Translations under genes and position numbers: made by a program
The notes under the pieces: model-generated
Told to the model about the DNA's origin: nothing
Database searches by the model: none
The model's input: only the letters and a program-made list of their open reading frames with translations
Source of the DNA: an uncultured Oscillibacter sp.
GTDB lineage: Bacteria > Bacillota > Clostridia > Oscillospirales > Oscillospiraceae
Direction of reading: 5' to 3'
Assembly (NCBI GenBank): GCA_900548505.1
Contig: URKI01000020.1
Location: 1-41,789 of the forward strand
DNA: 41,789 bases
Part shown: in pieces, positions 24,739-32,409 of the stretch
Position numbering within the stretch: position 1 is the stretch's first letter
Layout: the number at the start of each line of letters is the position of its first letter

Positions 24739-25941
24739 CTAACCGCACATGGTTACTCCCTCCAAGCGTCCATATACCTCTCGTGCGGCTTTTCTGGTAT
24801 TGACGATGCACAAGACCTGGCTGTGGGTCATGAGCTGCGCGGCCAGATCGTCCCAAGTAAGTTTTCCTATGTGCTGAAACGACACCCTACGAAATATCTC
24901 CTGCTGTCTGATGTCCGGCGGGCACAGCTCCCGGATGGAGCAGCTGGGAAGAAATTCCCGGAAGACCGGCTCCAGCGCAGGCTGCGTGGCTGTGCACAAA
25001 ACGGCTGAGACATTGTAGCGGGCGGTCACTTGGGAAACGGCCCAGACGCAGGGACGCAGATAGGGAATGGGGAGCATCTGTGCCTCGTCAAAAATCACCA
25101 CGCTGCCGGCGATGTTATGGAGTTTGCGGCACTGGGAAGAACGGCAGGCATACAGAAACTCAAAAAACTGCACAGCAGTGGTCACCACCACGGGCATATC
25201 CCGGTTTTTCGTAGCCTTAGCCAGGCGGATGGTGTTGGTGTCGGCTTCTTGTTCCAAATCGTAAAGTAAGTTGGAGTGGTGATCCAGAACGTTTTCCCTG
25301 CCCAGGATCTCACAGCGTTGGCGATTTAGTTCCCCTTAGGCGGAAACCAGCCGGATACGTAGCTTTGGAGTTTGTTCCACAGCTGTTCCATACAAGTCTC
25401 GTTGTGTTCTCGGCTATGGCCGCCCATAAAAGATTCTGTATCCAGAAAGTCGGCGTCCACCAGGCAGGAGTAGAGCATCCGTTTGAAAAAGAATAATTCC
25501 AGGGTGGAGTTTTGCATTAAGAAACCCGGTACTTCAGGCTGAGGCAGAGCGATCTCTGCTTCCGGTGTTCGCAAGGTTCCAGCCGGCCTCGCTCCTTCCG
25601 CTTGATCCGCCCACAAAAAGTTGACTGGTCCGGTGCGTCTGTGGGACTGCCGCCGTGGTGCTGGCAACTGCAAATGCAGCAAAAGGCTGCCTGCGCTGCC
25701 AGCACTCCGTTGCCCCGGCGGTTGCATGATCTACCTGGATGGAGGAGCCATGCAGCCGCTGTTGGAATGCGGCGGAGTATTTTCCGATATCGTGGGCCAA
25801 TCCGGCTAGCTCTGCCTGGGCCTCTGTGTTGAAGGGACGGGCAAATCCTTTGGACAAGTTGGCTGTGTTGATCAGATGCTCCGCAACGGTTTGCCTTCTT
25901 CCGTCCTCTGCAATGTGTGCAAGAAATTTGCTGGAATCCAT
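24739..25941 (-). pseudogene. cas3: Degraded cas3 (subtype I-C-like HD nuclease-helicase)
   Basis: Pieces of one Cas3 in three minus-strand frames. (1) From 25941, the HD domain: TVAEHLINTANLSKGF, ELAGLAHDIGKYSAAFQ, VDHATAGA. (2) About 25705-25517: FCCICSCQHHGGSPTDAPDQ, the second half of the HD domain. (3) About 25570-25326: PGFLMQNSTLELFFFKRMLYSCLVDADFLDTES, typical of I-C Cas3, running into a stop. (4) About 25335-24739: LNRQRCEILGRENVLDHHSN, then helicase motifs VVIFDEAQMLP, CTATQPAL and CIVNTRKAAREVY. Joining these needs at least three frameshifts. The Walker A segment expected between NRQRCEI and NVLDHHSN is absent, and the C-terminus ends after motif IV. No other cas gene or CRISPR array is in the window. 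Confidence 0.92.
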
Positions 25942-26034
25942 GCAGCGTCCTCCTTTGCTTGATGTACGTGAGATTGAGATTTATCTAGAAAAATTGAAGA
26001 ATACTGCTGTATAGAGGCTTTGTGGTTTCTTTTA

Positions 26035-26062
26035 TTATATAAAATCACCGATAAAACGCAAT
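26035..26062 (-). promoter_or_regulatory. Predicted promoter of the cas3 remnant
   Basis: On the minus strand, TTGCGT (26062-26057), a 16-base spacer and TATAAT (26040-26035) form a good vegetative promoter. Its start point would be near 26028, about 87 bases before the cas3 ATG at 25941, which has AAGGAGGA just upstream. The pseudogene may still be transcribed. Confidence 0.6.
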
Positions 26063-26192
26063 AAAAGAGGGCGCCTGGTTGTAAATGCTTCTGGGCAACC
26101 AATCAAAGAAGTGTATTTTTTGGCACAAAGCAAATTCCGTTTGCGCATTTTTGAAAAAGGCGGCAGGAGCGCAGCGCTGCCGGGCAACATAC

Positions 26193-26227
26193 GAAAAGCC
26201 CGCAACCATGGCGGTTACGGGCTTTTC
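26193..26227. terminator. Hairpin with A/T tracts, terminator-like
   Basis: GAAAAGCCCG (26193-26202) pairs with CGGGCTTTTC (26218-26227). An inner AACC/GGTT helix gives a 4-base extension. Either strand carries a short T-run. It lies in the 348-base gene-free stretch 25942-26289 between the cas3 remnant and the tRNA. I see no coding gene there; the rest is AT-rich, with a GC-rich inverted repeat near 26161-26183. It may be a second terminator behind the tRNA on the minus strand. Confidence 0.6.
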
Positions 26228-26255
26228 AATCAGACGACATCATATCAAATTATAT

Positions 26256-26289
26256 AAAAAATCGGAGTGACCAAATTTGGTCACTCCGA
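26256..26289 (-). terminator. tRNA-Pro terminator
   Basis: Bases 26261-26290 are a perfect 30-base palindrome centred on AAATTT, with TTTTT on the minus strand just after it (26260-26256). It starts at the tRNA's CCA end, so it is the intrinsic terminator of the minus-strand tRNA gene. Confidence 0.88.
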
Positions 26290-26365
<76 letters not shown>

Positions 26366-26406
26366 TTATTTTGTTCGCTGCCGTGTTTCCCGCGGTCAGC
26401 TTGTTT

Positions 26407-26435
26407 ATAATAGCATGGGTTTCTGGAAAATGCAA
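26407..26435 (-). promoter_or_regulatory. Predicted tRNA-Pro promoter
   Basis: Minus-strand TTGCAT (26435-26430), 17-base spacer, TATTAT (26412-26407). The start point would be about 35 bases upstream of the mature tRNA 5' end at 26365. Confidence 0.7.
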
Positions 26436-26504
26436 CCCCTAATTGCAAAAAAATTAAAAAAATTTTTTAAGGCCAAATCAGAGGGCAAATTGCCTCATAG
26501 CTTC

Positions 26505-26533
26505 TTGACAAACAGGGGAAAATAGAGTACCAT
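26505..26533 (+). promoter_or_regulatory. Predicted promoter of the Mn2+ riboswitch-ATPase unit
   Basis: TTGACA (26505-26510), 17-base spacer, TACCAT (26528-26533). The start point near 26540 is just ahead of the riboswitch. Upstream 26436-26504 is AT-rich with no visible gene. Confidence 0.75.
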
Positions 26534-26544
26534 GCCAAATAGTT

Positions 26545-26672
26545 AAAAAGGGAGTAGCTGGCACAATATTGTGTATCCGTTGGCGTCAATACGGGCTCTG
26601 CCCCGCTTCGGATTGAAACGGCGAGACTTTTGCAGCAATGCATGGCATTGACGCAAAGGCCTCGCCGTTTTT
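26545..26672 (+). ncRNA. yybP-ykoY (Mn2+) riboswitch
   Basis: The conserved GGGAGTAGC begins at 26550, CGTCAATACG follows near 26584, and the hallmark GCGAGAC-TTTTGC pairs with GCAAAGGCCTCGC near 26620-26667. The long arm AACGGCGAG/CTCGCCGTTTTT ends in a T-run, so it can serve as the terminator that Mn2+ binding relieves. This family senses Mn2+ and usually turns on exporters. The ATPase ATG is 28 bases downstream, after AGGAAAGGGAG. Assigned by motif; exact boundaries need a covariance-model search. Confidence 0.88.
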
Positions 26673-26699
26673 GCGTCTGGCCAGGAAAGGGAGTTAAAT

Positions 26700-29279
26700 A
26701 TGAAATCTGAGACGAATATTTGGCAAAAGGACAGGGAGACCTTGTTCCGGGAGCTGGAGTGCACTCCGGACGGACTGAATCAGGCGGAGGCGAAGCGCCG
26801 CCTGGAAAAGTATGGCCCCAACGAACTGCAGGCTGGCACGAAAAAGAGCGTGCTGCGGATCTTTTTGGAGCAGTTTGCGGATTTCCTGGTGATCATTCTG
26901 ATCCTGGCCGCAGCGGTTTCTGCTATGCTGGGCGATGTGGAGAGCACGGCGGTCATCCTGGCGGTCATTACCCTGAACGCCATCCTGGGCACCGTGCAGA
27001 CAGTAAAGGCGGCGGCCTCTCTGGACAGCCTCAAGCAGATGTCTGCTCCCACGGCCAAGGTGGTCCGGGACGGGCAGACCGTACAGATCCCCGGCCGGGA
27101 AGTGGTCGTGGGCGATGTGGTGGTGCTGGAGGCCGGCGACTCCGTCTGCGCCGACGGACGGCTTTTGGAGTGCGCCAGCCTCAAGTGCGCTGAGAGCGCC
27201 CTGACCGGCGAGAGCCTGCCTGTGGAAAAGGATACGGTTGAGATCCAGGGCGAGGCGGCACTGGGTGACCGGAAGAATATGGTGTTCTCCGGCAGCTTTG
27301 TCACCTATGGCCGTGCCCGGTTCCTGGTGACGTCCACGGGCATGGATACGGAGATGGGCAAGATCGCGACGCTGCTCAAGACCACCGAGGAGAAGAAAAC
27401 GCCCCTGCAGGTGAGCCTGGACCAGTTCGGACGCAAGCTGTCCATCGGCATTTTGGCCATCTGCGCAGTGCTGTTTGCCGTGAGCGTGCTGCTGCGGGGC
27501 GAAAACGTGATGAACGCTTTCCTTTTTGCCGTGGCGCTGGCGGTGGCGGCCATTCCCGAGGCTCTGAGCTCCATCGTCACCATCGTGCTGTCCTTCGGAA
27601 CCCAGAAAATGGCCCGGGAGAATGCCATCATCCGCAAGCTCCAGGCGGTGGAGGGCCTTGGCAGTGTGTCTGTCATCTGCTCGGATAAGACCGGCACGCT
27701 GACCCAGAATAAAATGACGGTGAAGAAGCTCTACGCCGGCGGGCGGATCATCGATGTTGCCGACGCGGATTTCCACGACCCCGTGCAGGAGCCTCTCCTG
27801 CGGACGGCCCTTTTGTGCAGTGACGCCACCGTGAACGAAAGCGGCGAAGTGGGCGATCCCACGGAGACGGCGCTGGTGCATCTGGGTGAGGACCACGGCT
27901 TTGACGAGGAGGATGTCCGCAGCCGCTGGCCCCGCCTGGCGGAGCTGCCCTTTGACTCCGACCGCAAGCTCATGTCCACGGTCCACCAGCTCTCCGGCGG
28001 CTATGCCATGGTCACCAAGGGCGCGGTGGACGTGCTGATGGACCGGTGCGTCATCTCTCCCCAGGCCCGTGCAGAGGTGGAGGAGGCCAACCGGACGTTC
28101 TCCGAGCAGGGATTGCGGGTGCTGGCGTTTGCCATGCGGCCCCTGGAGCGGCCGGAAGTGACGCTGGCGGATGAGAACGGTCTGGACTTTCTGGGCCTCA
28201 TTGCCATGATGGACCCGCCCCGGCCGGAATCCAAGGCCGCCGTGCGCGAGTGCATCGCCGCCGGCATCCGTCCCATTATGATCACCGGCGACCACAAGGT
28301 CACCGCTGCGGCCATCGCCAAGGAGATCGGCATCCTCACGGAGGGCACCGAGGCAGTGGAGGGCGCTGTCATCGACGGCATGAGCGACGAGCAGCTGCGG
28401 CAGTTTGTGCCGAAGGTGTCTGTCTATGCCCGCGTGTCTCCAGAGCATAAGATCCGCATCGTCAAGGCCTGGCAGGACCGGGGCAATCTGGTGGCCATGA
28501 CCGGCGACGGCGTCAACGACGCCCCCGCCCTCAAGCAGGCGGATATCGGCGTGGCCATGGGCATCACCGGCACGGAGGTGGCCAAGGACGCCGCCGGCAT
28601 GGTGCTGGCAGACGATAACTTTGCCACCATCGTCCAGGCGGTGAAAAACGGCCGCAACGTCTATGCCAACATCAAGCGTTCCATCCAGTTCCTGCTCTCC
28701 GGCAACGCGGCGGGCATCCTGACCGTGCTCTATGCGTCCCTCCTTGCGCTGCCGGTACCCTTTGCGGCAGTGCACCTGCTGTTCATCAACCTGCTGACGG
28801 ACTCCCTGCCCGCCATTGCCCTGGGCCTGGAGCCTCACTCTGACGCCGTCATGCGGGAAAAGCCCCGCCAGCGCAGCGAGGGCATTTTGACCCGTCCGTT
28901 CCTCATCAGCGTCGCGGTGGACGGCGTGATCATCGCCGCGGCTACCATCCTGGCGTTCCACCTGGGCCTTGCCGCCGGCGGCGCGGCGGTGGGCAGCACC
29001 ATGGCCTTTGCCACGCTGTGCCTTTCCCGTCTGTTCCATGGCTTCAGCTGCAAGTCCGGCCGCCCCGTGCTGTTTACCAGAGCGTTCTGGAACAACCGCT
29101 TCCTGCTGGGCGCCTTCGTGCTGGGCGCGGTGCTGTTGACGGCGGTGCTGACGGTCCCTGTGCTGGAGCCGCTGTTCCAGGTGGCGCCGCTGACCATGGG
29201 TCAGCTGGGCACCGTGGCGGGACTGTCCCTGGGCTCCATGGTGCTGATCCAGCTGCGCAAGCTGATCCGCAAGGGCTGA
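26700..29279 (+). CDS. P-type cation ATPase (Ca2+/Mn2+ type, PIIA-like)
   Basis: 859-residue P-type ATPase: actuator motif Thr169-Gly-Glu-Ser172, phosphorylated Asp329 (DKTGTLTQNKM), hinge Thr601-Gly-Asp-Gly-Val-Asn-Asp607, ten predicted membrane helices. Membrane helix 4 reads Pro286-Glu-Ala-Leu289 instead of SERCA's PEGL; helix 6 has NLLTDSLPAIALG, keeping the Asn and Asp cation ligands. It lacks N-terminal CxxC metal domains and a CPC motif, so it is not a heavy-metal type. The Mn2+ riboswitch directly upstream points to Mn2+ export, as for Lactococcus YoaB, though Ca2+ remains possible. Transcription ends at the terminator at 29286. Confidence 0.93.
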   Translation: MKSETNIWQKDRETLFRELECTPDGLNQAEAKRRLEKYGPNELQAGTKKSVLRIFLEQFADFLVIILILAAAVSAMLGDVESTAVILAVITLNAILGTVQTVKAAASLDSLKQMSAPTAKVVRDGQTVQIPGREVVVGDVVVLEAGDSVCADGRLLECASLKCAESALTGESLPVEKDTVEIQGEAALGDRKNMVFSGSFVTYGRARFLVTSTGMDTEMGKIATLLKTTEEKKTPLQVSLDQFGRKLSIGILAICAVLFAVSVLLRGENVMNAFLFAVALAVAAIPEALSSIVTIVLSFGTQKMARENAIIRKLQAVEGLGSVSVICSDKTGTLTQNKMTVKKLYAGGRIIDVADADFHDPVQEPLLRTALLCSDATVNESGEVGDPTETALVHLGEDHGFDEEDVRSRWPRLAELPFDSDRKLMSTVHQLSGGYAMVTKGAVDVLMDRCVISPQARAEVEEANRTFSEQGLRVLAFAMRPLERPEVTLADENGLDFLGLIAMMDPPRPESKAAVRECIAAGIRPIMITGDHKVTAAAIAKEIGILTEGTEAVEGAVIDGMSDEQLRQFVPKVSVYARVSPEHKIRIVKAWQDRGNLVAMTGDGVNDAPALKQADIGVAMGITGTEVAKDAAGMVLADDNFATIVQAVKNGRNVYANIKRSIQFLLSGNAAGILTVLYASLLALPVPFAAVHLLFINLLTDSLPAIALGLEPHSDAVMREKPRQRSEGILTRPFLISVAVDGVIIAAATILAFHLGLAAGGAAVGSTMAFATLCLSRLFHGFSCKSGRPVLFTRAFWNNRFLLGAFVLGAVLLTAVLTVPVLEPLFQVAPLTMGQLGTVAGLSLGSMVLIQLRKLIRKG

Positions 29280-29285
29280 ATCCAA

Positions 29286-29325
29286 GAAAAGAGAAGCTCC
29301 GGCATGACCGGGGCTTTTCTTTTTG
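29286..29325 (+). terminator. Rho-independent terminator after the P-type ATPase
   Basis: AAAAGAGAAGCTCCGG pairs with CCGGGGCTTTTCTTTTT around CATGA, giving a long stem ending in T5. It begins 7 bases after the ATPase stop. A TATAAT at 29338-29343 lies just beyond and may start the Nudix transcript. Confidence 0.88.
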
Positions 29326-29365
29326 CCCTGGAGCGGTTATAATGGCGGAAAAGGGAGGGATGGAT

Positions 29366-29833
29366 GTGATCAACTCCACCTTGTGCTATCTGGAGCGGGG
29401 AGACGAATATCTCATGCTCCACCGGGTGAAAAAGCGCAACGATGTGAATCACGACAAGTGGATCGGCGTGGGCGGAAAGTTTCTGGAGGGAGAGAGCCCG
29501 GAAGAGTGCATCCTGCGGGAGACGGAGGAGGAGACGGGCCTCCATCTGACGGAGTACCGTTACCGGGGCCTGGTGACGTTCGTATCCGATGAGGCGGAGG
29601 GTGAGTTCATGCACCTGTTCACTGCCACCGGCTGGACGGGCACGCCCCATCCCTGCGATGAAGGTGAGCTGCAATGGATCAAAAAAGCGCAGCTGCGGGC
29701 ACTGCCCATGTGGGAAGGGGATAAGATCTTCTTAAAGCTCCTGGAAGAGGACGCGCCGTTCTTTTCCCTGAAGCTGCGCTATGAGGGCGAGCATCTGGCT
29801 CAGGCGGCGCTGAACGGACGCTTACTCACCTGA
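29366..29833 (+). CDS. Nudix hydrolase (MutT/8-oxo-dGTP diphosphatase-like)
   Basis: 155-residue Nudix protein. The Nudix box is GGKFLEGESPEECILRETEE then ETGL, at about residues 34-57, with all catalytic Glu and Arg residues. The N-terminus MINSTLCYLERGDEYLMLHR and the HDKWIGVGGKF segment resemble the 8-oxo-dGTP diphosphatase subgroup common in Firmicutes, which cleans oxidised nucleotides; substrate is inferred. GTG at 29366 is chosen since AAGGGAGGG (29351-29359) is 6-8 bases upstream and a TATAAT at 29338-29343 overlaps the more upstream ATG at 29342. ATG at 29360 is an alternative. Confidence 0.88.
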   Translation: MINSTLCYLERGDEYLMLHRVKKRNDVNHDKWIGVGGKFLEGESPEECILRETEEETGLHLTEYRYRGLVTFVSDEAEGEFMHLFTATGWTGTPHPCDEGELQWIKKAQLRALPMWEGDKIFLKLLEEDAPFFSLKLRYEGEHLAQAALNGRLLT

Positions 29834-29862
29834 CAGGAGAGTTATTTAAAGGAGGAAGCAAC

Positions 29863-30240
29863 ATGAGCGGAACGATCCTGCTGTTCGGCTTTGACTCTTT
29901 GCTGAATATTCTGGCGCTGAGCGCCGCCGTGTCACCCTTTGACGCGGAGGTGGTACCCGTGGCCAGAGGGGATTACAATAAACCCATGGGGGTCCTGGCC
30001 GGACTGGACACGGAGGCGACGCCCTCACTGCCCTATGCCGGCGGCACGCTGGGCGGACGCATGGTGGTGCTGTGCGGACTGGATGATCGGCTGGAGTCGG
30101 TGCTGGCGGCGCTGAATCAGGCGGGAGCGGATTGCATGAAGGCGGTGCTCACGCCTCATAACCGTACCTGGAGCGCCCTGAAGCTCTACGGGGAGCTGCA
30201 AAGAGAGCGGGCGGCCATGGAGCGGGGAGGCCGGCGATGA
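29863..30240 (+). CDS. DUF3783 family protein
   Basis: 125-residue protein. The C-terminal half (MVVLCGLDDRLESVLAALNQ, then MKAVLTPHNRTWSALKLYGEL) fits DUF3783, whose members end in a KAVLT-x-x-N-x-x-W element. Function is unknown. The N-terminal part is an uncharacterised small alpha/beta segment. AAAGGAGGAAG (29848-29858) lies just ahead of the ATG. The stop overlaps the DUF523 start (ATGA at 30237-30240), so the two are made as a pair. Confidence 0.75.
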   Translation: MSGTILLFGFDSLLNILALSAAVSPFDAEVVPVARGDYNKPMGVLAGLDTEATPSLPYAGGTLGGRMVVLCGLDDRLESVLAALNQAGADCMKAVLTPHNRTWSALKLYGELQRERAAMERGGRR

Positions 30241-30668
30241 AGCTGCTGGTCTCGGCGTGTCTTCTGGGCTGCCGCTGCCGCTATGACGGCGCGGCCAAGC
30301 CCCATCCGGCCATGGAGGCCCTGGCGGAGCGGCACACGCTGGTGCCGGTGTGCCCGGAGCAGCTGGGCGGTCTCTCCACGCCCCGTCCCCCGGCGGAGCG
30401 GCAGGGAGACCGGGTGGTCACGGAGCGCGGCGCCGACGTGACGGAGCAGTACTGCCGGGGCGCGGAGGAGGCCGCGCGCCTTTGTACCCTGCTGGGCTGC
30501 CAGGCGGCGGTTTTGAAAGAGCGAAGCCCCTCCTGCGGCAAGGGGCAGGTATACGACGGTACCTTTTCCCGCACGCTGACAGATGGGAACGGCGTCACCG
30601 CAGATCTTCTTGCGGAGATGGGCATCCCGGTCTATGGAGAATCCAGAATCGAGGAGCTGCTGAAGTGA
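30237..30668 (+). CDS. DUF523 family protein (YbbK-like)
   Basis: 143-residue DUF523 protein. Conserved cysteines lie in LVSACLLGCRCRYDG (Cys8, Cys12 and Cys14), VPVCPEQLGGL and ERSPSCGKGQVYDGTF. The family is of unknown function; the paired cysteines and its frequent link to tRNA or purine-type chemistry suggest a metal- or Fe-S-dependent enzyme, but that is speculation. ATGA overlap with DUF3783 gives coupled translation. Confidence 0.88.
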   Translation: MKLLVSACLLGCRCRYDGAAKPHPAMEALAERHTLVPVCPEQLGGLSTPRPPAERQGDRVVTERGADVTEQYCRGAEEAARLCTLLGCQAAVLKERSPSCGKGQVYDGTFSRTLTDGNGVTADLLAEMGIPVYGESRIEELLK

Positions 30669-30680
30669 CGGCAGCTCCTC
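30651..30680 (+). terminator. Possible terminator overlapping the DUF523 stop
   Basis: GAGGAGCTGC (30651-30660) pairs with GCAGCTCCTC (30671-30680), loop of 10 bases including the TGA stop. The following CGTCATTTTCGACAATTTT has only a weak, interrupted T-tract, so termination may be partial. Confidence 0.45.
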
Positions 30681-30737
30681 CGTCATTTTCGACAATTTTC
30701 CCTGCGGATTTTCCCTGCCTTTTTAGCCGGACTGCCC

Positions 30738-30766
30738 TTGCAAAGCGGCGGCGGGGCCTGTATAAT
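30738..30766 (+). promoter_or_regulatory. Predicted promoter of the leader peptide-uraA unit
   Basis: TTGCAA (30738-30743), 17-base GC-rich spacer, perfect TATAAT (30761-30766). The start point near 30773 would place the leader peptide's ribosome site (AAAGGGAGG, 30780-30788) at the very 5' end of the transcript. Confidence 0.8.
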
Positions 30767-30795
30767 AAGGCGAACTGAGAAAGGGAGGTACTACC

Positions 30796-30861
30796 ATGGA
30801 AACGATGTATGTTTTGTCTGCGGCGGTGTCCTCCGGGGCCTATTTGCCCTCTTATTTCTGA
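30796..30861 (+). CDS. Putative 21-residue leader peptide of uraA
   Basis: ATG at 30796, 7 bases after a strong GGAGG (30784-30788), encodes METMYVLSAAVSSGAYLPSY then Phe and TGA. The last eight codons are pyrimidine-rich (TAT TTG CCC TCT TAT TTC). The stop at 30859-30861 is one base before the stem of the terminator at 30863. This arrangement, promoter plus well-initiated short frame plus terminator before a pyrimidine transporter, resembles the UTP-sensing pyrBI leader of enterics. No homologue is known to me; the regulatory role is inference. Confidence 0.6.
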   Translation: METMYVLSAAVSSGAYLPSYF

Positions 30862-30862
30862 A

Positions 30863-30889
30863 ACCGGCATTGTTGCCGGTATTTTTTTT
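30863..30889 (+). terminator. Intrinsic terminator/attenuator in the uraA leader
   Basis: ACCGGCA (30863-30869), loop TTGT, TGCCGGT (30874-30880), then A and eight T's (30882-30889). It sits between the leader peptide stop and the uraA start at 30922, so it must be read through for uraA expression from the promoter at 30738. A ribosome at the leader stop would cover the 5' half of the stem. Confidence 0.9.
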
Positions 30890-30921
30890 GCGCATTTGTG
30901 CGTGACGAGAGGAGAAATCAC

Positions 30922-32274
30922 ATGAACGAGACAAAAAACAACGCTGCCCCCATCCGGGACGCCCGGACGCTGGGTCTGCCCAAGATGCTGATCCTGGGCT
31001 TGCAGCACATGTTCGCCATGTTCGGTGCCACGGTGCTGGTGCCCATTCTGGTGCAGGGCTACGGATTGCCCCTGTCCATCCAGACCACGCTGTTTTTCGC
31101 CGGATTCGGCACGCTCTTTTTCCATGTGTGCACCCGCATGAAGGTGCCTGCATTCCTGGGCTCCTCCTTTGCGTTCCTGGGCGGCTTCCAGGCCATGGCG
31201 GCCATGGACAGCGGCATCTACGCGGGCATGGCTCCTGCGGAGAAGCTCCAGTACACCTGCGGCGGCATCGTGGTGGCCGGCGCGCTGTACGTGATCTTGG
31301 CGCTCATCATCAAGGCGGTGGGCGTGCATAAGGTCATGCGCTTCCTGCCCCCGGTGGTTACCGGCCCCATCATCATCCTCATCGGATTGAACCTGGCGCC
31401 CTCCGCCGTGTCCAACGCCTCCACCTGCTGGTGGCTGGCCCTGGTGGCCATGGCCATCATCGTGGTGGCCAACATCTGGGGCAAGGGCATGATCAAGATC
31501 ATCCCCATTTTGCTGGGCGTGGTCGGCTCCTACATCGTGGCTCTCGTGGCCGGCAAGGTGGACTTCACCGCCCTGGCCGGTACGGATCTCATTGGCTTCC
31601 AGCCCTTTGTGACGGACTTCGGCGGCTCCATCGCCAAGTTTGACATCTCCGCCATTCTGGTCATGGCGCCCATTGCCATCGCCTCCATGATGGAGCACAT
31701 CGGCGACATGTCCGCCATCTCCGCCACTGTGGGCGATAACTTCATCGAAGATCCCGGCCTCCACCGCACCCTGGTGGGCGACGGCATCGCCACCGCTCTG
31801 GCGGGCCTCTTCGGCGGCCCCGCCAACACCACCTACGGCGAAAACACCGGCGTGCTGGTGCTCTCCCGGGTCCATGATCCCCGGGTGATCCGCCTGGCTG
31901 CCATTTACGCCATCGTGCTGTCCTTCAGCCCCATGTTCGCCGCCTTCGTCAGCTCCATCCCCTCTGCCATCATCGGCGGCGTCAGCTTCATCCTGTACGG
32001 TATGATCTCCGCCATTGGCGTAAGAAACGTGGTGGAAAACCAGGTGGACTTCACCAACTCCCGCAACCTGATCATCGCCGCGGTCATCCTGGTGTGCGGC
32101 CTGGGCTTCACCGGCGGCCTCACCTTCCATGTGGGCGGCGTGTCCATCACGCTGACCTCCCTGGCCATCTCCGCCATTGCCGGCATTGCCCTCAACGCCA
32201 TCCTGCCCGGCAACGACTTCCAGTTCGGCCAGTCCGCCAACTCTGATACCGCCGCCTCCCTGGGCCGGTATTGA
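30922..32274 (+). CDS. uraA: Uracil-xanthine permease (NCS2 family, UraA-like)
   Basis: 450-residue NCS2 transporter with about 14 membrane segments. Family motifs include LGLQHMFAMFGATVLVPILV near the N-terminus, LGSSFAFLGG, and PANTTYGENTGVL (the NCS2 QNxGxx-region equivalent) followed by TRV/SRVHDPRVIRLAA. Similarity is closest to uracil permeases (UraA/PyrP); xanthine remains possible. ATG at 30922 follows AGAGGAGAAA; the frame is open 8 codons upstream from GTG at 30898 but without a site. It is preceded by the leader peptide and attenuator and ends at a strong terminator. Confidence 0.93.
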   Translation: MNETKNNAAPIRDARTLGLPKMLILGLQHMFAMFGATVLVPILVQGYGLPLSIQTTLFFAGFGTLFFHVCTRMKVPAFLGSSFAFLGGFQAMAAMDSGIYAGMAPAEKLQYTCGGIVVAGALYVILALIIKAVGVHKVMRFLPPVVTGPIIILIGLNLAPSAVSNASTCWWLALVAMAIIVVANIWGKGMIKIIPILLGVVGSYIVALVAGKVDFTALAGTDLIGFQPFVTDFGGSIAKFDISAILVMAPIAIASMMEHIGDMSAISATVGDNFIEDPGLHRTLVGDGIATALAGLFGGPANTTYGENTGVLVLSRVHDPRVIRLAAIYAIVLSFSPMFAAFVSSIPSAIIGGVSFILYGMISAIGVRNVVENQVDFTNSRNLIIAAVILVCGLGFTGGLTFHVGGVSITLTSLAISAIAGIALNAILPGNDFQFGQSANSDTAASLGRY

Positions 32275-32280
32275 GCACTG

Positions 32281-32322
32281 AAAAAAGGCTGCCCCGCCTT
32301 TTGGCGCGGGGCAGCCTTTTTT
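32281..32322 (+). terminator. Rho-independent terminator after uraA
   Basis: A 17-base stem, AAAAAAGGCTGCCCCGC (32281-32297) with GCGGGGCAGCCTTTTTT (32306-32322), loop of 8 bases. Confidence 0.95.
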
Positions 32323-32371
32323 GACGGAGAAGAGAAAAAACGGGAAAAACCACAAAAGGAGCAGGAAACGG

Positions 32372-32399
32372 TTGACATTTTTTCTATATCTTATATAAT
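32372..32399 (+). promoter_or_regulatory. Predicted promoter of the lysine riboswitch unit
   Basis: TTGACA (32372-32377), 16-base T-rich spacer, TATAAT (32394-32399). Start point near 32406, a few bases ahead of the riboswitch. The highest-consensus promoter in the window. Confidence 0.88.
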
Positions 32400-32409
32400 G
32401 TACACGCAA

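Noticed and set aside
25599..25832. Plus-strand frames within the cas3 remnant as new small genes
   Set aside because: No ribosome site or family match; the minus strand has clear Cas3 motifs.
26166..26183. GC-rich inverted repeat in the cas3-tRNA spacer as a terminator
   Set aside because: No T-run follows on either strand, so I only mention it.
24662..26289. CRISPR array near the cas3 remnant
   Set aside because: I found no evenly spaced direct repeats; the stretch has only hairpins and the pseudogene.
26694..29285. 863-codon open frame on the minus strand opposite the P-type ATPase
   Set aside because: Its product is His/Gln/Gly-rich with no family features, and the plus strand carries all P-type ATPase motifs. 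It is a shadow caused by high GC codon use.
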